Source of the DNA: a virus | Reading direction: 5' to 3' (one strand) | IMG/VR virus record: IMGVR_UViG_3300009443_000015 | Location: 1 to 38,943 of that record | Length of the DNA stretch: 38,943 nt | Shown here: positions 16,006 through 21,936 of the stretch, one piece after another | How positions within the stretch are numbered: position 1 is the first letter of the stretch | How the letters are laid out: every line of letters starts with the position of its first letter | Translations under genes and position numbers: made by a program | Notes under the pieces: model-generated | Seen by the model: only the letters and a program-made list of their open reading frames with translations | Told to the model about the DNA's origin: nothing | Databases searched by the model: none

Positions 16006-16055
16006 TAGGATTAATTATAACGATCTCAAGCCGAAGGAAAATTGTCAACCCTTAA
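15924..16055 (+). CDS. possible 43-aa small protein
   Basis: A weak candidate. The ATG at 15924 has a purine site AGAGGACGAG about 7 bases upstream. The product begins MYLIDIAIAYETSNETM and ends with a short hydrophobic stretch (YVGLIIT) and a basic tail (SSRRKIVNP). Part of the frame consists of the ACTTACG repeats, so it could be a chance open frame. Not recognised. Confidence 0.25.
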   Translation: MYLIDIAIAYETSNETMYLRCTYSFTYVGLIITISSRRKIVNP

Positions 16056-16133
16056 AGTTAAATCACTAAGTAAAAAAAGTATAATACTTATAACCTAGTA
16101 CATCTTCTCAACTTTTGTTATAGTACAGTCGTT

Positions 16134-16343
16134 ATGGATATAAACGAACAGACAGACACTTTTCAATACGAGCTATTCAAACTTATACATAGGTTCAAAA
16201 GTGAATACGATCTTAACGATTACACGATAGCGGGTAGCCTTGACTTCGCTAAACTGTCTGTACTGACTGAAACAGATGATGTTATCTTTACAGGGGACGA
16301 TATAGTAGAAGACGATCCAGACGACCTATCGCCGATGTTCTAA
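16134..16343 (+). CDS. hypothetical 69-aa acidic protein
   Basis: A short acidic protein with a helical N-terminus (FQYELFKLIHRFKSEYDLNDYTIAGSLDFAKL) and an Asp/Glu-rich tail (DDIVEDDPDDLSPMF). Small proteins with an HRFxxEYDL-type helix occur in other aquatic phages, so I consider it real, but the function is unknown. It stands alone between two gene-poor stretches, preceded by an A/T-rich segment containing TATAAT (16080-16085). No Shine-Dalgarno sequence is evident before the ATG. Confidence 0.55.
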   Translation: MDINEQTDTFQYELFKLIHRFKSEYDLNDYTIAGSLDFAKLSVLTETDDVIFTGDDIVEDDPDDLSPMF

Positions 16344-16448
16344 ATCCAGAAGACTGACTCCCAGGCGTACATCGGAAAAGACGGAGGAGGTTCCGCTATA
16401 GGTATAGGATCACATTCAGTAAAGGTTGCCATTAACATATACGTATAA
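16344..16448 (+). pseudogene. possible C-terminal gene remnant without a start codon
   Basis: Directly after the TAA of the preceding gene, in the same frame, 34 codons read IQKTDSQAYIGKDGGGSAIG and then IGSHSVKVAINIYV before a stop. The glycine-rich turn and alternating hydrophobic ending look protein-like, but there is no ATG, GTG or TTG. It could be a remnant of a larger gene, a stop-codon read-through extension of the 69-aa protein, or chance. Confidence 0.25.
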
Positions 16449-16590
16449 CGTAGCACAAACGACACACACCTGTCGAAAGGTTTGATCGAAAAAATCTGAG
16501 GGGCTTACGCTATATACGCCCGCGTTAATTACCCCCGCGTGTACCCGCAAGATTCTTATAGGGGAGGGGGTATTCTATCGTACAATAAAG

Positions 16591-16620
16591 TTGAACTATT
16601 GTTATTCTATTGGACATAAT
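16591..16620 (+). promoter_or_regulatory. candidate sigma70 early promoter
   Basis: TTGAAC at 16591-16596 and CATAAT at 16615-16620 are separated by 18 bases, a reasonable match to host sigma70 elements. A T7-like phage needs host-recognised promoters upstream of its RNA polymerase gene, and this lies in the right region. Confidence 0.4.
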
Positions 16621-16837
16621 GCATATAGTGCGACCTAATTACACGAGTAAAGCAAGCTTGTTAGTTTAAGTATGGCGTTAATCGTACTGTTTTATTATAT
16701 AATTACCATAGCAAGCCGTCTAATATCTATGTACTTAGTTTATTTAGTGTAAGTATGAATGGCTTGTTAGTTGTTTCGTTGTTAGTTTAAATATGTATTT
16801 AGTCCTTTATGTGTTTTACCTTTTCTTGGTTCGCTAA
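16619..16837 (+). other. chain of four micro-ORFs with 2-base stop-to-start spacing
   Basis: Four tiny ATG-initiated frames follow one another: 16619-16669 (16 aa), 16672-16752 (26 aa, MALIVLFYYIITIASRLISM then YLVYLV), 16755-16790 (11 aa, MNGLLVVSLLV) and 16793-16837 (14 aa, MYLVLYVFYLFLVR). Every junction is TAA, two bases, ATG. The last three products are almost entirely hydrophobic. The junction sequence TTGTTAGTTTAA followed by G/A and TATG is repeated at 16658 and 16779. No Shine-Dalgarno sites are seen. They could be membrane micropeptides, a translational leader, or A/T-rich coincidence. Confidence 0.35.
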
Positions 16838-17006
16838 ACGATCACAAACGATCATCTAACTACTTAAAACGATCAATAACGCTCACAAACGATCATCACT
16901 ATTTTCCATTACTACCTACTCAAATCCGCTTAGGTATCACTATCTCACTAAATCAATCTCGCCAAGTCTTACAACATCAACAACTTACAACAATACTTAA
17001 CGATCA
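16837..17006. repeat. AACGATCA iteron-like array
   Basis: AACGATCA occurs five times, at 16837, 16847, 16868, 16888 and 16999. Two of the copies lie in a longer 15-bp direct repeat, TCACAAACGATCATC, at 16842-16856 and 16883-16897. Spacings of the first four are 10, 21 and 20 bases, about one and two helical turns. Such phased repeats suggest a protein-binding site, for example an origin or early regulatory site. Confidence 0.5.
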
Positions 17007-17081
17007 AAAAGACTTCATCAAACAAGCTCTAGACCGCTTAGGTATCGGTATTGCACTTTTTATTTGCAATTGTTTGGAAGC

Positions 17082-17110
17082 TTGGCACTGTGGGAAGTCT
17101 ACTTTAAATT
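17082..17110 (+). promoter_or_regulatory. candidate sigma70 promoter for the early gene cluster
   Basis: TTGGCA at 17082-17087 and TAAATT at 17105-17110 with 17-base spacing, 27 bases upstream of the first early gene's ATG (17137). The -35 match is good, the -10 match is moderate. Confidence 0.35.
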
Positions 17111-17114
17111 AACC

Positions 17115-17330
17115 AAACACCAAAATACCTAATATAATGAATAACACTATCAATACTATCTTATCTATGTTTGCTAAATACGGCTTCACATCATCACCGC
17201 TTACAAAAAAACATATCGCATTACTAATTGCACGCGGTTTTGATAACGAATCAATCTATTCAATCGGCTGTGATGTCAATTCCGGCTTATTTTCCACTAA
17301 GTATTAAATCAATAAACACCAAAATACCTA
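17115..17330. repeat. 17-bp direct repeat as leader of two early genes
   Basis: AAACACCAAAATACCTA occurs at 17115-17131 and again at 17314-17330. Each copy ends 5-6 bases before an ATG (17137 and 17337). Neither gene has a Shine-Dalgarno site, so the repeat is likely to act in translation initiation or as a binding site for an early regulator. Confidence 0.6.
17137..17307 (+). CDS. hypothetical 56-aa early protein
   Basis: First gene of the early cluster. The product is a small, soluble-looking protein (MNNTINTILSMFAKYGFTSS, then PLTKKHIALLIARGFDNESI and a C-terminal GCDVNSGLFSTKY). The pattern 'helix, KKHIALLIARGFDNESIYSIG' resembles a helix-turn-helix arrangement, but it is too short for a firm assignment. 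The leader is the 17-bp repeat shared with the next gene. Confidence 0.55.
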   Translation: MNNTINTILSMFAKYGFTSSPLTKKHIALLIARGFDNESIYSIGCDVNSGLFSTKY

Positions 17331-17336
17331 TACAAA

Positions 17337-17513
17337 ATGAATCAACAAATTGAAAAACTCTGGGATTTAATCGTCAACGATGAACTAGCAACTGTGCAAT
17401 CCTTGCAACTTGTAACTCGCTTAAACGGTTACACCTTAGAAACTATGGAAGACATATTGTACGCCCTAACTGGATATCACTCCTATGAGCAATTTATGGA
17501 AAACGAAAGGTAA
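17337..17513 (+). CDS. hypothetical 58-aa early protein
   Basis: A small acidic helical protein (MNQQIEKLWDLIVNDELATV ... TRLNGYTLETMEDILYALTG ... FMENER). It has the same 17-bp leader repeat as the upstream gene and is followed 4 bases later by a membrane micro-protein gene. Not recognised; early position suggests host takeover or anti-defence, by inference only. Confidence 0.6.
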   Translation: MNQQIEKLWDLIVNDELATVQSLQLVTRLNGYTLETMEDILYALTGYHSYEQFMENER

Positions 17514-17517
17514 GACT

Positions 17518-17625
17518 ATGAACAACACCAAACAATCCAAACTAGATGCCATCATAGCTAACTCATTCCCTTTGTTATATTTGGGGGGTTGGCTACTGGT
17601 GGTACTAAGCATCATTTTTTCATAA
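17518..17625 (+). CDS. 35-aa membrane micro-protein
   Basis: MNNTKQSKLDAIIANSFPLL followed by YLGGWLLVVLSIIFS: a short polar N-terminus and a hydrophobic C-terminal segment of about 18 residues, expected to be a single membrane helix. It starts 4 bases after the preceding stop. Function unknown; T7-like early regions often carry such small membrane proteins. Confidence 0.45.
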   Translation: MNNTKQSKLDAIIANSFPLLYLGGWLLVVLSIIFS

Positions 17626-17650
17626 TTAATCCAATGACCTATCTATTAAA

Positions 17651-17875
17651 ATGAACTATCAAATCAGAATTAAAGAATTAGAAGCTATTCAAGATAAAGC
17701 TTGGAAATTAATATGGGATGCGGAAAACACGAGCGAGGGCAGATTTAAGTATTCCTTGGATGAGTATTTTGAAGCTAAATCAGAATACAGAATAGCTCAG
17801 GAAGAAATCGACATTATAAAAGAAATTGAATATCCGGCTTGCTATGCAACTGTGAGCTATTCAAACAACGCATAA
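17651..17875 (+). CDS. hypothetical 74-aa early protein
   Basis: A charged helical protein (MNYQIRIKELEAIQDKAWKL, Trp-containing helix, then YSLDEYFEAKSEYRIAQEEI) ending in ECPACY-less segment EYPACYATVSYSNNA with one cysteine. Probably a two-helix coiled-coil protein. It is preceded by A/T-rich sequence without a Shine-Dalgarno site. Not recognised. Confidence 0.55.
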   Translation: MNYQIRIKELEAIQDKAWKLIWDAENTSEGRFKYSLDEYFEAKSEYRIAQEEIDIIKEIEYPACYATVSYSNNA

Positions 17876-17943
17876 ACCTTACCTGACCTTACTTATTAAT
17901 CAAAAGTTGTAAAAATGACTTACAACGCATCTTGTGTATCACA

Positions 17944-18075
17944 ATGAAAAAACAATACAGAATAACAGAAAACGGCTTTATTTGCCTATTTCACGGCGGA
18001 GTTAAAACCTCCACGCACTTCTATACTAAAGGCGACGAACTTGAACTTGAAAGGAACGGCTATGAAAGAGTTTGA
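17944..18075 (+). CDS. hypothetical 43-aa early protein
   Basis: A small basic protein (MKKQYRITENGFICLFHGGV, then KTSTHFYTKGDELELERNGY, ERV) that looks like a compact beta-rich domain. Its last 14 bases overlap the next gene, whose Shine-Dalgarno site lies inside this one. Not recognised. Confidence 0.5.
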   Translation: MKKQYRITENGFICLFHGGVKTSTHFYTKGDELELERNGYERV

Positions 18076-18235
18076 GGTTGAAATAAGTGCCACTACTTAC
18101 CGAACATTTACAATTACCGCTGAAAGTGCTGAACAGGCTGAAGAAATGGCTTGGAATGCGTTGGATGAAGACGAAGAAATAAGCGGAGCGTGGAAAGATA
18201 ATGCTAAACTGGAAAGTGTAGAGCAATGTCAGTAA
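18062..18235 (+). CDS. hypothetical 57-aa acidic early protein
   Basis: I place the start at the ATG at 18062, because AAGGAA lies about 7 bases upstream; an in-frame TTG at 18041 is less likely. The product begins MKEFEVEISATTYRTFTITA and continues with an acidic helix (ESAEQAEEMAWNALDEDEEI). This beta-beta-alpha arrangement with F-T-I-T-A-E-S-A-E-Q-A-E is typical of small phage proteins of unknown role that resemble DpnD/PcfM-type folds; I would not assign a function. The last 10 bases overlap the next gene. Confidence 0.6.
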   Translation: MKEFEVEISATTYRTFTITAESAEQAEEMAWNALDEDEEISGAWKDNAKLESVEQCQ

Positions 18236-18522
18236 CCTACTACCTAACCGATCACAACGGTAATCAAATCGCTTTCTTCTATCGAGTCGAGTCCGAGCGA
18301 TACAACACCGTCCCAAGTATTCTATGGGCTTGCCGTCAGTACCCGCAGTTCCAAGGAACGGCTAGTAGCAAGGGCGACTTCATAGAACAAGCTAAGCAAA
18401 CCTTAAAGGAAATTAAAAAGCTAAGTGTACAGACTTGTAAAGATTGTGGATTGACAAACCCTAAGCTTGAGTCTCAAGATGCGTGCCCCGAATGCTTAAC
18501 CGATAAAACTACTACTAAATAA
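18226..18522 (+). CDS. zinc-ribbon small protein
   Basis: A 98-residue protein. The N-terminal 65 residues form an unrecognised domain (MSVTYYLTDHNGNQIAFFYR ... WACRQYPQFQG ... FIEQAKQTLKEIKK). The C-terminus has two CxxC pairs, C71/C74 (CKDCG) and C87/C90 (CPEC), the spacing of a zinc ribbon, which often binds nucleic acid or protein. The ATG overlaps the end of the previous gene. It might modify host transcription, but this is conjecture. Confidence 0.6.
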   Translation: MSVTYYLTDHNGNQIAFFYRVESERYNTVPSILWACRQYPQFQGTASSKGDFIEQAKQTLKEIKKLSVQTCKDCGLTNPKLESQDACPECLTDKTTTK

Positions 18523-18529
18523 CTTATAA

Positions 18530-18748
18530 ATGACAACTGACCCCGAAAACTTACCTAGCTTAGATGACGAATCGTTACAAGCTCTCATCACTCACTACAC
18601 CGGCTTAAAGTACAAGCTAACCGATAATTTACGAGTCCGTGAAAGACTGGTTGAGCTACAAGACGAGCAACTTAAACGACAGATAGAATCACTCGGCAAT
18701 TACGAACCGATCGGAGACGATATAAAGAACCAATTGAATAACCAATAA
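18530..18748 (+). CDS. hypothetical 72-aa early protein
   Basis: A short acidic protein (MTTDPENLPSLDDESLQALI ... YKLTDNLRVRERLVELQDEQ ... QIESLGNYEPIGD) predicted to be two helices with a coiled-coil tendency. No cysteine, no membrane segment. It begins 7 bases after the previous stop, with an A/T-rich context (ACTTATAAATG) and no Shine-Dalgarno site. Not recognised. Confidence 0.5.
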   Translation: MTTDPENLPSLDDESLQALITHYTGLKYKLTDNLRVRERLVELQDEQLKRQIESLGNYEPIGDDIKNQLNNQ

Positions 18749-18752
18749 GATA

Positions 18753-18938
18753 ATGAATACTACTACTACAACTTACATACTAGCTTATATGTTCAAAGAT
18801 ATAAAAGGTAACATACAAGATACTTACATTACTTACGAAACACTAGCAGAAGCACAAGAAGCATACGACAATCAAACTATTTTAGATAATTGTTATTCAT
18901 GCAACATCTGCAAAGTTATCAAGTCAACCGACTATTAA
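18753..18938 (+). CDS. hypothetical 61-aa early protein
   Basis: A small protein (MNTTTTTYILAYMFKDIKGN ... YITYETLAEAQEAYDNQTIL ... NCYSCNICKVIKSTDY). Beta-beta-alpha layout followed by a short C-x2-C-x2-C cluster, which might bind a metal but is too short to be sure. It starts 4 bases after the previous gene. Not recognised. Confidence 0.5.
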   Translation: MNTTTTTYILAYMFKDIKGNIQDTYITYETLAEAQEAYDNQTILDNCYSCNICKVIKSTDY

Positions 18939-18942
18939 ACCT

Positions 18943-19038
18943 ATGACCGAAGGAGAATACATAATTATGACAAGTCTTACATTCCTATCCATCATCTTAA
19001 TAATAATAATCTTTACAGCTTGGATGTACCGTGATTAA
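18943..19038 (+). CDS. 31-aa membrane micro-protein
   Basis: MTEGEYIIMTSLTFLSIILI followed by IIIFTAWMYRD: a single hydrophobic helix with a charged end. An alternative start is the ATG at 18967, with AAGGAG upstream at somewhat long spacing, which would leave 23 residues. The last 8 bases overlap a GTG start of the next gene. Second single-helix mini-protein of the early region. Confidence 0.4.
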   Translation: MTEGEYIIMTSLTFLSIILIIIIFTAWMYRD

Positions 19039-19321
19039 TACAGGCTTATTTACTACTAACCGATCTTGGGACATACCTGAAGAGATTAAATATAATAAGA
19101 TGAACAACTACGACAACTGGTTAAACAGCAACAACCCATACGACTTATACGATGAAGAAGAAAGAGAAAGAGAATATCATTTGGAAGCGATTGAAGGCTT
19201 GGATGAGGACGAAGTTCAAGACTACCTGTTCGCCAACCGAATCGATGACCCAAGAGAACAAGCAACCATTCGTAGTAGACGGGCAGTTTTGGGAGGCGGA
19301 GAACGACATACTGAGACATGA
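19031..19321 (+). CDS. hypothetical 96-aa acidic protein, possibly frameshifted at its end
   Basis: Starts with GTG at 19031 overlapping the previous stop; an ATG at 19100 is an alternative. The body is strongly acidic (WLNSNNPYDLYDEEERERE, then LEAIEGLDEDEVQDYLFANR). The last 25 residues (ATIRSRRAVLGGGERHTET) look less natural than those of the +1 frame, which read QPFVVDGQFWEAEND and end at 19337. Either a +1 frameshift, an indel or an overlapping second gene could explain this. The annotated stop forms an ATGA overlap with the next start, which argues for the frame as given. Not recognised. Confidence 0.5.
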   Translation: MINTGLFTTNRSWDIPEEIKYNKMNNYDNWLNSNNPYDLYDEEEREREYHLEAIEGLDEDEVQDYLFANRIDDPREQATIRSRRAVLGGGERHTET

Positions 19322-19337
19322 GCTTCGACATAAATGA
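19245..19337 (+). other. alternative overlapping 30-codon frame
   Basis: An ATG at 19245 in the +1 frame opens MTQENKQPFVVDGQFWEAEN followed by DILRHELRHK and a stop at 19337. It may be an overlapping mini-gene or the true 3' end of the preceding gene after a frameshift. Listed because its composition is more protein-like than that of the overlapping frame. Confidence 0.3.
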
Positions 19338-19563
19338 AGAGATAACTGACTGTCCGTTTGACTGGAGCGGTATCGATCATCGAGCTATAGCGGATGGATG
19401 GTATCACTTTTGGGGTAACACGCAGATCACTAGCTTCGAGACGGATAAGAAGGGTAAGTATGTACGAGATGAGGACGGTAAACTTATCGCACATCGTACT
19501 AAAATTCCTCGTAAGTTACCTCGTACATGGTTTAATAAACAACAAGAAGGACAGGAATACTGA
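19318..19563 (+). CDS. hypothetical 81-aa protein before RNA polymerase
   Basis: A small soluble protein (MSFDINEEITDCPFDWSGID, DGWYHFWGNTQITSFETDKK, GKYVRDEDGKLIAHRTKIPR, ending KQQEGQEY) with several tryptophans, suggesting a compact fold. It overlaps the preceding stop (ATGA) and its own stop overlaps the RNA polymerase start (TGATG). Coupling to the polymerase gene suggests co-expression; the function is unknown. Confidence 0.6.
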   Translation: MSFDINEEITDCPFDWSGIDHRAIADGWYHFWGNTQITSFETDKKGKYVRDEDGKLIAHRTKIPRKLPRTWFNKQQEGQEY

Positions 19564-21914
19564 TGACCGAAGAGAAGAAAACAAAGGGTAAGGCTTGGCG
19601 TATGCGTGAGTGGGGACGGGCACAATATCGTAACCGACAAGCAAAGCTACGGATGGATGGTGAGTCCAGTAAGACCGAGGCATCTAAGCGTATGTTACGT
19701 GTCCAAGCTCCTAAGTTAGGAAAGAAAGTGGAGGACTTTATAGATACCTTTGGTGGTAGTACAGAGCATACGACTCCATTGTTTCTTACCTTCGTGTTGG
19801 ATATGTGTCCGTATCAGATAGCTAGTCTAGCTCTTCAAACTTTTCTAGATAACTTACAGTTTAATTTACCTGTTGGTAGGATGGCGTATAAGATAGGTAA
19901 GGCTTTCGAGAACCAAGCACGATGGGACAAGGCATTAGATACTATGCACCCTAGTAAGCTTGACCTACTGGCGATGGATGACCGCTCTAAAGCGATGAAA
20001 CTGAAACAGTTCTACGACTACGAAGAAGAACGATTCACGCTGTGGGATAGCAAGTGCAAGGCGGGGTTAGGTGCTTGGTTGTTAGAGGAAATAAGAATAG
20101 AGACAGGCTTATGGGTCATGGGCTTTGCTACAGGCCGACAAAAGGGACACAAAGCCGAGCGTATTGTCCGTGCGACTAACGAATTTACGGATTGGGTGAG
20201 TCGTTTTGATAGTTGGAAGGAGACGACACGTGTCTTTAAGATGGCACTACCAGAAGAACCAGTTGATTGGTACGGTTTAGTAGGTGGAGGATACAGCGTT
20301 AAACAGATGCCACCACAAAAGCTATTCACGGGTAAACCTGTAGCTAATTTCAAACCTTACGAGAGTTCTTACCAACACGCTATGTCTGCTCTTAACAAGT
20401 TACAGAAGACAGCTTGGCAAATTAACAAAGATGTATTAGCTATAACTTTGAAGTGTTGGGAAAACAAACGAGTCATCGGAAACATACCAAACTTTGGTGA
20501 GATAGACGAGCAACCTAGATATACTGGTGATTGTCCGCATGAGTTCAGAGCTTGGAAGTTAAAGCAAAAGGACATCAGAACAGCGAACGAATCTAATAGT
20601 AGTAAGAGGTATCAAACCTGTCGTATCTTACACCTAGGCAAAGTATATAGTGAGTGGGACAAGTTCTACTTTCCATATCGTTGTGACTACCGAGGTAGAG
20701 TGTATGCTTTGCCTTACTACTTACATCCACAAGGCAGTGACTTAGCTAAGAGTTTGTTAGACTTCAGCAGAGGTGAACAAGTAGTAGATGAAGATGACCT
20801 TATGTCGATATTAGTCCACGGTGCGAACATGTGGGGAGTAAAAGGTACACGCGATGAACGTATCGAATGGATAGGTAAACGACAGAAGTTTATATTGGAA
20901 GCAGCGAATGATCCACACGGTACTGACTGGTGGACCGAAGCTAGTGATCCGTTCTGTTTCTTACGCTTCTGTTTAGAGTACAAGAAGTTTACCGAGGAAG
21001 GGTACGGCTATGTATCTTACCTACCTGTCCGTCAAGATTGTAGTAACAATGGTATGCAAATCCTATCGTTATTACTGAGGGACAAGGACACAGGTAGGAT
21101 GTGTAACTTAGTAGATAGAGATAAGGCTAACGATATGTACGCTGAGTTTGCTGATCGGGTGTACGAAGAACTAAAGAAAGACGGTGGTGTACTAGCCCAG
21201 GAGTGGATGAAGTATGGATTTTCTCGTAAGTTAGCTAAGTTAGCTGTGATGAATAAACCATACGGAGCTACACATTATAATTTAGTACAAGATATATTTA
21301 AAAGTATAGGTATCAATCATCCTTGGACAGGGATAGGTGAGATGTTAACAGCTGTTATCTGGCTTAGTAAGATAGTAAATAGATTAGCTACTCAGATGTG
21401 TCGTCCAGTCAATCAAGTCATGCAGTTCTTACGTGAAAGTGTACGAGCTATAGGCTACGACCAACCGATCATGTGGACTACACCTACAGGCTTTAAAGTA
21501 ATACAAAGTTTTCACAGGTACAAGAAGGTGAATGTAGAATCTGTCTTTCAAAACCTAAGTATAACTATACAGACTGATGACTTTGAAGATAACATCGATC
21601 CGAAGGGACAAACAAATGCAGTCACTGCTAACTTTATACACAGCTTAGACGCATCAATCGTACATCAAGTTGCAAACGTTGTTGACTTCGACGCAGCTTA
21701 TATACATGACTGTTTCGTAACACACGCTTGTAACGCCAGAGCTATGAACGCAATCGTAAGAAGAACCTACTCTCAAACATTTAACGTTGAGCTCCTGACC
21801 GAGTTCCGAATGGAGCAAATCAACACCAACCCAGAAGCAGAACTTCCGTCAGTGCCGGAGCTTGGAGACTTAGATGTCTCTGCAATAACACAGATGAAGT
21901 ATCTGCTTTCTTAA
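19563..21914 (+). CDS. T7-type single-subunit RNA polymerase
   Basis: A 783-residue DNA-dependent RNA polymerase (T7 gp1 is 883 aa, so the N-terminal domain is shorter). Catalytic residues are in place: motif A RQDCSNNGMQ with D492, motif B FSRKLAKLAVMNKPYG with K559 and Y567 (same 8-residue spacing as T7 K631/Y639), and motif C YIHDCF with D716. Motif A has RQDCSNNG where T7 has AFDGSCSG, a variation seen in aquatic relatives. The specificity region (around 640-680) differs from T7, so the promoters are expected to differ. GAAGGACAGGAA before the TGATG start provides a ribosome-binding site. It should transcribe the middle and late genes from phage-specific promoters. Confidence 0.97.
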   Translation: MTEEKKTKGKAWRMREWGRAQYRNRQAKLRMDGESSKTEASKRMLRVQAPKLGKKVEDFIDTFGGSTEHTTPLFLTFVLDMCPYQIASLALQTFLDNLQFNLPVGRMAYKIGKAFENQARWDKALDTMHPSKLDLLAMDDRSKAMKLKQFYDYEEERFTLWDSKCKAGLGAWLLEEIRIETGLWVMGFATGRQKGHKAERIVRATNEFTDWVSRFDSWKETTRVFKMALPEEPVDWYGLVGGGYSVKQMPPQKLFTGKPVANFKPYESSYQHAMSALNKLQKTAWQINKDVLAITLKCWENKRVIGNIPNFGEIDEQPRYTGDCPHEFRAWKLKQKDIRTANESNSSKRYQTCRILHLGKVYSEWDKFYFPYRCDYRGRVYALPYYLHPQGSDLAKSLLDFSRGEQVVDEDDLMSILVHGANMWGVKGTRDERIEWIGKRQKFILEAANDPHGTDWWTEASDPFCFLRFCLEYKKFTEEGYGYVSYLPVRQDCSNNGMQILSLLLRDKDTGRMCNLVDRDKANDMYAEFADRVYEELKKDGGVLAQEWMKYGFSRKLAKLAVMNKPYGATHYNLVQDIFKSIGINHPWTGIGEMLTAVIWLSKIVNRLATQMCRPVNQVMQFLRESVRAIGYDQPIMWTTPTGFKVIQSFHRYKKVNVESVFQNLSITIQTDDFEDNIDPKGQTNAVTANFIHSLDASIVHQVANVVDFDAAYIHDCFVTHACNARAMNAIVRRTYSQTFNVELLTEFRMEQINTNPEAELPSVPELGDLDVSAITQMKYLLS

Positions 21915-21936
21915 AAACATAAACACCCATAGAGAT

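Larger units (their letters stand above)
15749..16133. other. gene-poor region after terminase, candidate terminal-repeat area
   Basis: This 385-base stretch has no clearly supported gene of normal size. It holds short ACTTACG repeats, a possible 43-aa frame (15924-16055), a 20-codon frame at 15848-15910 (MNQVAIVALPLTLYLRFAYV) and A/T-rich sequence with TATAAT at 16080. In T7 the direct terminal repeat lies just after the large terminase gene, so this and the next gene-poor stretch are where it would be expected. No repeat boundary can be seen in a single assembled copy. Confidence 0.5.
16449..17136. other. early control region, mostly non-coding
   Basis: This 688-base stretch lacks a normal gene. 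In order it holds a G/C-rich block with runs of C and G (about 16515-16570), a sigma70-like promoter candidate, a chain of four micro-ORFs, an AACGATCA repeat array, and a second promoter candidate just before the early gene cluster. It lies between terminase and the early genes, so it probably contains early promoters, packaging signals or an origin, by analogy with the T7 left end. Confidence 0.6.

Noticed and set aside
16786-17112. Open frame of about 108 codons through the early control region
   Set aside because: It has no ATG, GTG or TTG at a useful place and spans the iteron array and micro-ORFs; part of it (RQVLQHQQLTTILNDQKDF) looks protein-like, so a decayed gene remains possible.
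15749-17136. tRNA gene or attachment site in the gene-poor region
   Set aside because: No cloverleaf-like sequence was found and there is no integrase gene, so a lytic lifestyle is more likely.
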